From NCBI RefSeq assembly GCF_040712315.1, contig NC_134018.1, positions 62,001 to 126,000 of the forward strand: DNA of 64,000 nucleotides. Direction: 5' to 3'. Each line of letters starts with the position of its first letter. The stretch's first letter is position 1. Made by a program: the position numbers and the translations under genes. The DNA comes from Castanea sativa (lineage: Eukaryota; Streptophyta; Magnoliopsida; Fagales; Fagaceae). Under the pieces are notes generated by a model that saw only the letters and a program-made list of their open reading frames with translations, was not told the origin of the DNA and ran no database searches. Positions 56,001 through 64,000 of this stretch are shown here, one piece after another.

Positions 56001-59000
56001 CATCAACATGCTCCATCTGTCTCATCTGCCTCACTCCCTCTCAGTATGTATTAACATCTGAGGTTACTATATAAAGAGCTGAATATATAAGTCAATATTG
56101 CTTCCTTAATTAAATTTGAAACTTAAATTTCTTATTCAAACTCTGCTTTATTAACTAAAAATATTAAAGGGGAAGAAAGAATGATATGATTGATATTGGA
56201 CTACTAATAAATCAAAATAACATCGGCACACATGGATGCATGAATCATCATAGGATGGAACACAAGAAATTCATTTGTTCTTATGTTATGGTGTGCCAAA
56301 ATTTATACAAACACACTGATGCCAGAATATTAAAAAAAATATATTGTATCATCCTATGAACTTTACCATGTAACAAGCTCAAAATTCCCCCACAAAACAA
56401 CAGCTGAAAGGGGCACACAAACACACACACACACACACACAAGTTCCGAGTTCCACGCAAAATGGCTTCTAAAGCATAACTTACTAAAGAGGGTAAGAAA
56501 AGCTTTAAGTGGAAACACACAAACACAGAATTATGAAAAATGACACTTACATCAGCATAATATAAAGAATCAGACAGCTCTGGAGGGGCAAGTGTCCCAT
56601 ACTTTGGGTGATGACGTAGCCATCCATATAAATATTTTAATGCAGCTGCCTGCTCAAGTTCTGCATATGTGAAATAAATATTAAGCTTTTTGGTCTTCCA
56701 TCATTACTTGATAGTTTCAAGTATTTTTCCCCCATAACACTAAAAATAAAAAGGTTAACACTAAATTATTCCAAGAAAATTGTCAATGGTAAGGTACAGC
56801 AAACAACCACTTACCATTTGTATGGCTCACACCAAGAGCAAGAAGCACTTCCAGATTTGTAGAATCTGCCTCCTGTGCCCGCAACATGGCTGCAATAGCC
56901 TGCATGAATTTAAGTCCAGCTTATGCACATAATTGAGCAAAACACTGAAAACTAAAATCAAATTCGGTAAAAACTACAAAAACTAAAATCAAATTTGGTA
57001 AAAACTACGAAAATTAAAATCAAAATCAAAATCAGCCAGAAATCCTGAATTACAAATTTTCATATCATTTCCAGAAATTTATTTTATTCAAAAGATGGTA
57101 AATAATCCAATTAGACAAGCATTCAGCTACCAATATAAGGAAAAATACAAATTTTAAGTTCATAGGGAAAGAAAAAATGTTGAGGAGATTCTTATCCAAA
57201 GCATGTTGAAGAGGACTTATTATTAACACTCAAGCACACAAAGAGGATAAAGGAAACCTAGACATCCATAAGTTAGCTTGTGGGATCAATCCTGGATTCT
57301 TTTTAGTGGTTTTTGTTTTAAACCTTAATATGTTTGCTTCTTCTTCTTTTCTTTTTTTTTAAGTTTTTGTGTAATAAGCCTGTGACTTTCAAATGAGTCA
57401 TTTCATCACTGATAAGTCATGTAACTTTTTAAAGTCATATGACCACTCTAGGACAGATCTATGACACAGGATGTGTGCTGCCTAAAACAAAGAATACAAA
57501 TCAGAGAGACAGAGAAATAGAAAAATTACTAAAAAACATCGAAGGAATGCCATCCTGGGCCCTCAAACATCATACAAGGAGATTACAAAGTTAGTTAAAG
57601 AAATCATAAATGTACAAATATACATGCTAGGAAGGGAACTGAAAGAGATGATCATAGAAGGCTAGGCACTATAATAAAACAATAGACTCCAATCATGTTG
57701 TATTGTAATACAAATATGCAAAACCTAAATAACTGAATGATTCAACATCAAGAAGCCGCATAACCTGTTGATCATCATCATTCTCTGCATGTGCTATTCC
57801 AAGCAGCCTCCAACCTTCAGCATTGTCAGGGTTTTTCAAAACTTCAGCCTCTAATGCAAGCACTGCTTCACTCAGTAGGCCTTTGCGGAACAGCTCCTGG
57901 CCTTCTTTCAGGGGATTTGGGTGACCAACATAAGGATTCATATCAGAAAAGACATATACTCCCCTTGAAGTGTCAGACCGCTGCCTGGCAGCTACTTGCT
58001 CATTTAAGAACCTATATTTTAATGGCAGAAGCAATGAATTTATATCATGGCACGGCACAATTTGGCACCATTTTTAACAATCACAGGATTGCTGATGAAT
58101 GAGTACAAATTTATGTCAAGCTCAAAGGAAAGAAAAAAACAAAACGAAAGCAACAAGCATGCACAAGATGCAGTATCTTAAGCACCTATGTAGGTAATGA
58201 TAACCATGAAAACACAAGGGGAAAAGGGAAAATAAAAATAAAAATAAAAAATAAAAAGAAGAATAAGTTTACAAATAAAATAAATAAGTTCATTACTTAT
58301 CAAAAGAAAAAAGTTTAAGTCAACTCAGCACGCATCAGATAGCAGAAACAGACACTCATTATTAGTTATACATAGACTGATATCTCTCCCATGCTTGACA
58401 AAAGCAACTGAACAATAATAGATGAGGGAGGACCCACACTAACAACCAGTTCTTGCAAAAGAATTCTACCCCAATTACAAAGGGATATTTTATCATTTTT
58501 CAACATTTCTATTTCTTCTAGAAGGTCAATTGGACTTACTCATCATATGCATTTGCCCAATTATCTGTAGAATTCTCCCCCAAAGCCCCCTCACCAACCT
58601 GACTCCCGAATTCATCTCCCCAGTCATGGACATGCAACTTAGAGAACTCATTGACCCACTGATCATCAACTGGCCCATGTTGCTCTCGTTCAGTAGTAAA
58701 CTCATTCACCCATTGATCAGGACCATGAGAAAGCTGAAAAGTGCATAGAATCAGGTAACAGAGACTGGAGACAAACTCATCACTTATAAATATAATCTGA
58801 AGTAAGAACATGTGAGGTTTTTGTTAAAACTCATTATAAGTTGATCATTTAGATTAAACGCTTATTTAGAAGCCTGTGTGAACAAAACCTATTTGTTTTG
58901 CATACACCTCCTAAGGTAGGGTCCTCTATGAATACTACCAATAAGTTGGACTCCAGAAGTCCTTGTTTCCATCTTAGGATGTCCCAAATTTATCTTGCTT

Positions 59001-59151
59001 GATCAAAAGTCAAAAAAACAACCATCTTTTTTTTTTTTTTTTTTCTGTACTTTTGCATGATATGGTATTTTTTTTAATGAACAGAAAAATTTATTGAAAC
59101 AACAAACCAAATCCAGTGCACTTGAAGTACACAGGAGAAATGCCTAGAAAG

Positions 59152-59182
<31 letters not shown>

Positions 59183-61368
59183 AAAACAAAACAAAACAAA
59201 ACAAAAAACTATGATCTATGACTACTAATAGATGAATTCCTCAAAGGAAGAAGTGAGATCTCCAATGGCCCTTGCACAATCAAACAAGGATCTAAGGAAT
59301 AGAGGTTGCAACTAAAGCAAGGGAAAATTTTCCCCTCAAACATTCTAGAGTTTTGCCTTTAAATGCACCACATCAAGCAGAGCAGGACGGATTTCCATAC
59401 TCTTCATCATATTGTGTATTATATGTTAGGACATTCATCTTTCTTTCAAATGAATAAAAATTTAGGACATGACTCAAATGGAATTTTATGGAGGGCAGGC
59501 ATCCTAATTGTATCCTTTTAAAGTGAACTATCATTTTGGGACAGAGGGCATTATACTTGAAAGGGAAAAAGAAAAAAAAACTTGAAATTAATTGCATGTA
59601 ACCCAATTGACTGTTTTGTATAAGATTCTTCTTCAAAAATAATGGCAATAGACATACTTATGGAAATCTGTCTATGAATTTTGTGGTGGGTTTAGGAATG
59701 GAGAGTATGATTATAGGGTTTGTGGAGAAGTATCCGTATGGGTTGGGAGGAATTTAGCAAAAATATTCGGTTTGAGGTAGGAGTGGGAGATAGAGTTAAG
59801 CTTTGGACAGATCAATGGTGTGGGGAGTCTCCTCTTCAATTGACTTACCCAAATGTGTATGGGAGGGCTTCCAATAAAGAGGCATTGGTGGCCTCTTCTC
59901 TTGAACTGTTGGGGATTGAGGAACGGAGAAGCTGGAATGTTCATTTTATTCAGAGACCAAACGATTGGGAAATGGGTGATGTGGATGATTTTCTCTGCAC
60001 ATTGGGTTCAAATCTACCTCCCATTGAGAATAGAGATCGTATGCGATGGAAGTTGACAAAGAATGGAGATTTTGATGTCCGATCGTTTTACAATAAGTTA
60101 AGAAGACCATTGCCCATTATTTTTCCTTGGAAAGGTATATGGAAGGTTAAGGCTCCTCGGCGTGTCTCCTTCTTTGTGTGGATTGCTGTGTGGGATAAGA
60201 TCCTTACATGTGATAATTTGAGGGGTAGAGGAATGGATTTTGTTGACTGGTGCATTATGTACTGTTGTAATGGGAAGACGGTGGATCATTTGTTACTTTA
60301 TTGTGGTAAGGCTCATAAGTTGTGGAGTTGGGTGTTTAGATCTTTTGGGATTTCTTGGGTCTTGCCAAGAACGGTTGCAGATACTCTCTTTGGTTGGTGG
60401 AATTGGCTCGGAAAACATTCGTCTAGCATTTGGAATTTAGTTCCTTTGAGCTTAATGTGGTGTCTTTGGAGGGAGCGAAATTGGAGGACATTTGGAAAGC
60501 TCGGATGACCAATTGTTGGCTTCTTTCAGTGGCTCCCTTTTTTACTGGTCTAGGGCTTGGGGAATCACCTCTAGTGACTCTCTCCCTATGTTTCTTACCT
60601 CTCTCCTTTGTATTTAGTATCTTTCCCTTTCTATTTTCTCTTTTCTTTATCTTCTCTTTCTGTATTTTTCTCTGCCTTATGCTTTTCTGCATAAGGCAGT
60701 GTTCTTTTGAATATATATCCCTATTACTTATCCAAAAAAAAAATTATAGGGTTTGTTATGGTGAGGGAAAGGCTTTAGGCTTTGTAATTTGAATTTGGTT
60801 TGGAAAAAAATATGGTTTATAGGGCAAAGAGGGGCAGAAACAAAGAATGTTAGGTTGCAGGAGTTTGCTGGCAATGGCGTTTTGAAGGGTTTTTACAACT
60901 TGCAGTTTGATGGATTAGTCGGGCTTTTTGAATTGAAATGGACAATAAATGGCTAAAGCTTGGAAAATTATGGGGCTTTTAGGGATTCTAGGTTGTGAAG
61001 GAAGGGGTATGTACAAGGGTTGTAAAATGAGAGGAAATGTGAAGTTTAGAGGCTCTCAAGTTGAAAACTCTACCTATGTGCATTGAGGTGTTGGGCAACA
61101 TAGGTCGGCATATGTTTGGCATGTTATTTCGCAGTTTATTATGTGGAACATATGGCGAGAATGGAACAACAGAAATTTCGAAGTGGAGGAGCATTCTATG
61201 CATTGCGGCACATTGGCCTTGTGTGTGTGTTTGATCGGTAAATAAAAACTTTATTGAAAATAAGAGTAAAAACAAGAAAAGAAGCAAATTACTTGGTACA
61301 CTGTGTATGTACTAGGGGGCTAGCATGTTTTCTTCTATTTTATAAATATGATCTTTACCTACCAAAAG

Positions 61369-61414
<46 letters not shown>

Positions 61415-63713
61415 CCTCCTTTTACTAATTGCATGAAGACTTCTAAATTGATAGTAAACTAATGACTTTTTTTGGTCTAAATTGTAAACTAAAGACTTAA
61501 TTATAATAACTTGGACTCAAGGAAGATGAAGAAAATAAAAGGCACTTAGAAACTCCTTGACAAGACTCAATTACCAAAATATCCATAATTCACAAGAGTT
61601 TCAAAATTTTACATATCTACCCATCATTACAAAAATAACCTTAAATTGAGCCACAACTTATGAAATAAAAACTCAGTATACATTGTTTTAACCCTACAGT
61701 ATGACTCAAGCTATTGAATCATGCAAGTCTCACATCCATCATACATTTGCATGAGGGCACCACATAGAATCTCTTTTTCTATAAGTAAATATTTCATTTA
61801 AAAAAACACAAAGGGCAACCCATGTACACAGGATGTGTACAAAAGCACACCAACATTAAGCACAACACAAACAACTCCAAGCATCTCAAACATATTAGCA
61901 AAAGAAAATAAAGAGGAAGCACTCATCCACTCAAATAAAGATTTGAGTAAGAAAAGCTTAACATCTTGAATGGATTTTGTGCATCCTTCAAAGGTCCTAG
62001 GATCCTAGCATTTCTCTCACATAGAAACTCTATATTACACAAATTGAGACACATGTACAAAGAGTGGTGAAATCTCTTTGCATTGATGCTTCAGCTAAAT
62101 TACAAATTCCATTAAAAAAATTACTTGCAAATATAAGATGAAGTATAGTAAGAATTTTTACTTCTATGATCATTTTATATAATCATAAAGCACAAAAGTT
62201 GTGAGTGTGTGGTGTGTGTTTGTTGTTATATATATGCATGTTTTTGCATATAAACATGTCCTTCTATGCATGCATACATCTGCAGACACATACATGTATG
62301 TACTATCGTACTTGTAACCGAACATGGGCAAATCAATCATGTTATATATAAGTTTACTACATTAACCAAATCTATACATGGCTGATCACATACAAATTCA
62401 TCAGCCCAAGCAGGACTCCTGTTGTACTGATTTTGATATTCTGATGCCCAATCCCCAGCTGCAGGTAATGCTGTCTGCTTGACTTGATTATCATCAATAA
62501 TAAGTTCACCACGACTCATCTTTGATACAAACTGCAGAAACTTTGAGTTCTGCATGTCACAAAACGACAGATATTTAGATATATGTGAAAAAAATTTATG
62601 TGAAACGTAAATCATGATAGAGCATATTAACCTGAAACTTTGGGTCATCATTTTGAGCTAACGTATTTGCAAGCATGCGAGTCTGCTCCATTGCAGCTAA
62701 GCTTGAGATATTAGAACCTCTCATTTGATCTACCGAAGTCAACTGAGACTGTTCCAGTAACACCCAAAAAAAAAAAGGTATCAATGAAATGTCTTATAAT
62801 ATCATACGGCAAAGTAGAAAAGGATTACATTTTGTCATCAGCTCCAAGAAAAAGGTAGTAATGCATTGTCATATGATACATACAGTGAATGGCAAAGGAA
62901 AAAGTTTGGCTCCAAACTGGTTTGCAATTATCTTGCTCCAACCCATGATGTGAGAATTAAAAAGACCATCCATTTGTAGTTTTAGTCACATGAATTTTTT
63001 AATGAGTCATGTGATTTGTTTAAATAATACACATGAATAGCCTTATAAATCACCACATAATGGGTTGAAAAAGATAGCTCCACACAAGCCTGGAGCCAAT
63101 TTTGTCCAAGCATTTTTTAATAAATTTCCAATCTGAAGATAGTAAATACTTTTCCTGTCGTCAGAGTTTGTTTGAAATTCTGTGGCAAAATGGATATTTT
63201 TTTTAATATTTCTTATGGGTAGCCTCATTTTTTTTAATAATAAATTCTTAGGGGTAGTCTAGACATCACAATAATACCAGTTATCGTATTATATTTGGCA
63301 ACTTAAGTTTTATAAATATGGTCAATTGATCCTAGCAAACCTTTGACCGGGGTCTTCCTGAGCTTTAAGTAGTTGCATAGCTACTTAACCAGAAGTTTTA
63401 CAGTGTTCAGGGTATGAAAAAACATCGCATAGGTACTAGGTTTAAAGGCAAGACAATTCATTGCCTGTTCAAATTCAGAGGCCCAGCCATTGGCACCGTG
63501 TTGTTGCTCAAATTCAGAGGCCCAGCCATTGGCACCATGTACCATCCTCTGCTGGTTAAACTCAGCTACCCATCCATCTGCAGCATGAAAACCAGGTTTC
63601 AGAGTACCTTGGGACTCATTCCAATAATCATCTAGTTCCCTAAATCTCCCTGGCAGAGGTCCCTTGGCGCGAGCATCACCATCAATATCTAAAGAACACA
63701 AAAGAGCATTCAC
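49958..63713 (-). CDS. PEX5: PEX5, peroxisomal matrix protein import receptor (3' eleven exons)
   Basis: PEX5 is the cycling cytosolic receptor that binds the C-terminal SKL-type signal (PTS1) of peroxisomal enzymes and carries them to the docking complex. In plants it also helps the PTS2 route through PEX7. Eleven exons joined in frame give 1623 bp, 540 residues plus stop. The family is about 730-750 residues long, so about 190-200 N-terminal residues, including the conserved N-terminal cysteine region, lie beyond 64000. Nine WxxxF/Y motifs for PEX14/PEX13 docking are present (WVAEF, WASEF twice, WASEY, WADEF, WVNEF twice, WGDEF, WANAY), followed by the TPR repeats that hold the cargo. Exons (high to low) are 63713-63465, 62748-62632, 62549-62394, 58733-58540, 58011-57765, 56899-56815, 56660-56551, 54683-54459, 51670-51605, 50206-50112 and 50036-49958. 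All splice sites except one donor are GT-AG. There is no frameshift or stop. Confidence 0.96.
50112..50206 (-). CDS. PEX5: PEX5 exon, last TPR
   Basis: 31 codons plus two bases, GMYEDSIRYYVRALAMNP to NAWQYLRISL. Acceptor ATCTAG, donor CTGAG|GTACTT. Confidence 0.95.
50600..51240. mobile_element. possible foldback/MITE-like element in a PEX5 intron
   Basis: The left end has CTTTAGGCACACTTTTTTGGC and CACCTAGGCGCGC. The right end has the loosely inverted GCGCTTTGTGCCTAGGCTCC and GTGCGCTTGCACTTTGCG. The middle is AT-rich and non-coding. Arms are imperfect and boundaries are uncertain. Confidence 0.4.
51605..51670 (-). CDS. PEX5: PEX5 exon, late TPR
   Basis: 22 codons, ALDLKPNYVRAWANMGISYA then NQ, with the Asn-rich contact region for the PTS1 peptide. 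Acceptor TTTCCAG, donor CCAG|GTTCGT. Phase 0 on both sides. Confidence 0.94.
52836..52867 (+). other. G-rich tract in a PEX5 intron, quadruplex-like
   Basis: Five or more runs of three or more G separated by one to four bases, on the strand opposite to PEX5 transcription, in the 2.8-kb intron between the exons at 54459 and 51670. The rest of that intron shows no gene. Confidence 0.6.
54459..54683 (-). CDS. PEX5: PEX5 exon, second TPR group
   Basis: 75 codons, VARLFNEAAQMSPDDADVHI to SADAIFAYQQ, holding two TPRs including LWNKLGATQANSV, a segment that lines the PTS1-binding funnel. Acceptor ATGCAG, donor CAG|GTAATT. Confidence 0.96.
55261..55781 (-). mobile_element. 5'-truncated L1-type LINE in a PEX5 intron
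   Basis: On the minus strand it encodes the end of an L1 second protein: NLRKRR, DWCCV, and a zf-RVT-type Cys/His segment (KRNGELVDHLLIHC), then a 3' UTR and an A-rich tail (AAAATAAAATAAAAAC). The 12-bp target duplication AGGATTAGTTTT flanks it at 55249-55260 and 55782-55793. It lies in sense with PEX5 inside the intron between the exons at 56551 and 54683. Confidence 0.82.
56551..56660 (-). CDS. PEX5: PEX5 exon between TPR groups
   Basis: Two bases plus 36 codons, LEQAAALKYLYGWLRHHPKY to DSLYYAD. Acceptor ATGCAG, donor GAT|GTAAGT. This is the hinge segment between the two TPR triplets. Confidence 0.93.
56815..56899 (-). CDS. PEX5: PEX5 exon, TPR 2
   Basis: 28 codons plus one base, AIAAMLRAQEADSTNLEVLL to GVSHTN. 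Acceptor CATGCAG, donor AAATG|GTAAGT. Too short to stand out as an open frame, but it joins in frame on both sides. Confidence 0.93.
57765..58011 (-). CDS. PEX5: PEX5 exon, start of the TPR domain
   Basis: One base plus 82 codons. It carries the conserved GVYVFSDMNPYVGHPNPLKEG linker end in two parts and the first TPR (QELFRKGLLSEAVLALEAE to WRLLGIAHAENDDDQQ). Acceptor ATATAG, donor CAACAG|GTTATG. Confidence 0.95.
58540..58733 (-). CDS. PEX5: PEX5 exon with four WxxxF/Y motifs
   Basis: 64 codons plus two bases. It holds WVNEF twice, WGDEF and WANAY in an acidic context. Acceptor TTTTCAG, donor GATGA|GTAAGT. It is separated from the previous exon by a 3.7-kb intron that carries an L1 insertion. 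Confidence 0.95.
59153..59180. repeat. poly-A run in a PEX5 intron
   Basis: About 27 A followed by CAAAA units. Just left, 59070-59140 looks like another LINE 3' end read on the minus strand (TTTAATGAACAGAAAAATTT context), but without clear ends. Confidence 0.6.
59724..60742 (+). mobile_element. 5'-truncated L1-type LINE in a PEX5 intron
   Basis: An open frame (59720-60508) holds the end of a LINE reverse-transcriptase protein: VGVGDRVKLWTDQWCG, WKGIWKVKAPRRVSFFVWIA, and the zinc-binding reverse-transcriptase segment (zf-RVT, PF13966) with CIMYCC...VDHLLLYC. A frameshift near 60430 precedes a short C-terminal tail, a T-rich 3' UTR and a poly-A tail at 60734-60743. The perfect 14-bp target duplication ATTATAGGGTTTGT lies at 59710-59723 and 60743-60756. 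It is opposite to PEX5 in the 3.7-kb intron. The RT core itself is missing by 5' truncation. Confidence 0.93.
61120..61215 (+). pseudogene. small LINE C-terminal fragment
   Basis: One frame reads FIMWNIWREWNNRNFEVEE, the pattern found near the C-terminus of plant L1 proteins (WxxWRERNxRxF). No ends or target duplication were found. Confidence 0.45.
61371..61413. repeat. (AT)n microsatellite in a PEX5 intron
   Basis: About 21 uninterrupted AT units. Confidence 0.95.
61770..62110 (-). mobile_element. LINE 3' end fragment in a PEX5 intron
   Basis: Read on the minus strand, GTGTACATGGGTTGCCCTTT followed by TTAAATGAAATATTTACTTATA resembles the 3' UTR ends of plant L1 elements, including the LINE at 55261-55781. 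No protein remains. The boundaries are approximate. Confidence 0.4.
62394..62549 (-). CDS. PEX5: PEX5 exon, PEX7-binding region
   Basis: 52 codons with SKFLQFVSKMSRGELIID, the segment known in plant and animal PEX5 to contact the PTS2 receptor PEX7, then WASEY and WADEF. The preceding intron is only 82 bp. The donor is TTT|GTATGT. Confidence 0.94.
62632..62748 (-). CDS. PEX5: PEX5 exon, helical linker
   Basis: 39 codons, SQLTSVDQMRG to QNDDPKFQ, including AAMEQTRMLANTLAQ. Acceptor GGAACAG, donor CAG|GTTAAT, phase 0 at both ends. Confidence 0.93.
63465..63713 (-). CDS. PEX5: PEX5 exon with the first three WxxxF motifs
   Basis: 83 codons from VNALLCSLDI to EQQHGANGWASEFEQ, after acceptor TTTCCAG. 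It holds GRFRELDDYWNES, WVAEF and two WASEF motifs. The two WASEF units are a 39-bp tandem repeat, identical over 28 bases. The donor reads CAG|GCAATG, a GC instead of GT, and joins in phase 0 to the next exon. The first GT downstream (about 17 bases on) would add family-foreign residues. Confidence 0.93.
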
Positions 63714-64000
63714 CTGGAAAAATAAAAATCAACCAAATAAGTATGTATCTGGCAAATGAACAACAAGGAAAGTCATGATAAGCAGCGAAAGATTCAAGTA
63801 TATATTCCTTATGCAGATCCCACAATATTCTTGTGAAAAAATTACAATAAGGACTGAGGCCAAGACATATTTCTTTTGAAATCCTTTTCAAGTTAATTAA
63901 TAAACAACAACAGCAGCAGCAAGAGTTCTTATATTCCACTCACCAGGAAGATCTTCTCAAACATTAAAAAGCAAAAAATCATTTTTTCTTTTTCATTTTT

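Noticed and set aside
58280..58310. AATAAGTTCATTACTTATCAAAAG as the 3' tail of another LINE
   Set aside because: It resembles an L1 tail word, but no coding remnant or target duplication could be found around it.
63930..64000. A further PEX5 exon ending at the CTG|GTGAGT site near 63940
   Set aside because: The donor-like site is good, but the coding sequence before it does not resemble the expected PEX5 segment and would not be tested without sequence beyond 64000.
1..64000. CRISPR arrays, bacterial operons or phage-type defence systems
   Set aside because: The direct repeats seen are microsatellites, retrotransposon LTRs and tandem duplications without spacers. All recognised genes are plant nuclear or retroelement genes.

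Overview
The window is nuclear DNA from a dicot plant. It is AT-rich and crowded with plant LTR retrotransposons, L1-type LINEs and dinucleotide microsatellites, and its host genes have plant-type exons and introns. A woody eudicot, possibly of the Fagales, would fit, but the species cannot be fixed from sequence alone.

Only two host loci look functional. The first is a single-exon GRAS transcription factor at 27466-28815 (+), best read as LATERAL SUPPRESSOR (LAS/SCL18), the axillary-meristem regulator. It is followed by about 4.5 kb in which I recognise no transposon and which is a candidate home for its 3' regulatory DNA. The second is the peroxisomal import receptor PEX5 on the minus strand, 63713 down to 49958. 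Eleven exons join in frame into 540 residues plus a stop codon. They carry nine WxxxF/Y motifs and the TPR domain, and the N-terminal exons lie beyond the right edge. One PEX5 intron appears to use a GC-AG splice pair.

The left half is nested transposons. From 3076 to about 10.1 kb is a gypsy-type LTR remnant split by a minus-strand, gag-only copia element (3694-8360). From 11799 to 23201 is a complete Tat-clade Ty3/gypsy element with a perfect 5-bp target duplication, LTRs differing by about 5%, pol broken by eight in-frame stops, a 152-bp tandem array, and a spliced-looking gene on the opposite strand. It sits at the junction of two copies of an older host duplication. From 23.9 to 26.1 kb lie a gypsy remnant, an orphan CACTA-transposon terminus and one clean exon of prefoldin subunit 5.

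From 33.4 to 48.4 kb come more LTR remnants and then a decayed endogenous pararetrovirus (Caulimoviridae-like), starting exactly at a long TA repeat and split by a second gag-only copia element (40343-43742). This related copia pair, both lacking pol, are likely relatives within one non-autonomous family. PEX5 introns have also collected L1 insertions, two with identifiable target duplications.

I found no tRNA, rRNA, CRISPR or bacterial-type system. The least ordinary items are the antisense gene and higher-order tandem array of the Tat element, the captured prefoldin exon beside a CACTA end, the pararetrovirus junction at the TA repeat, and the GC-AG intron in PEX5.
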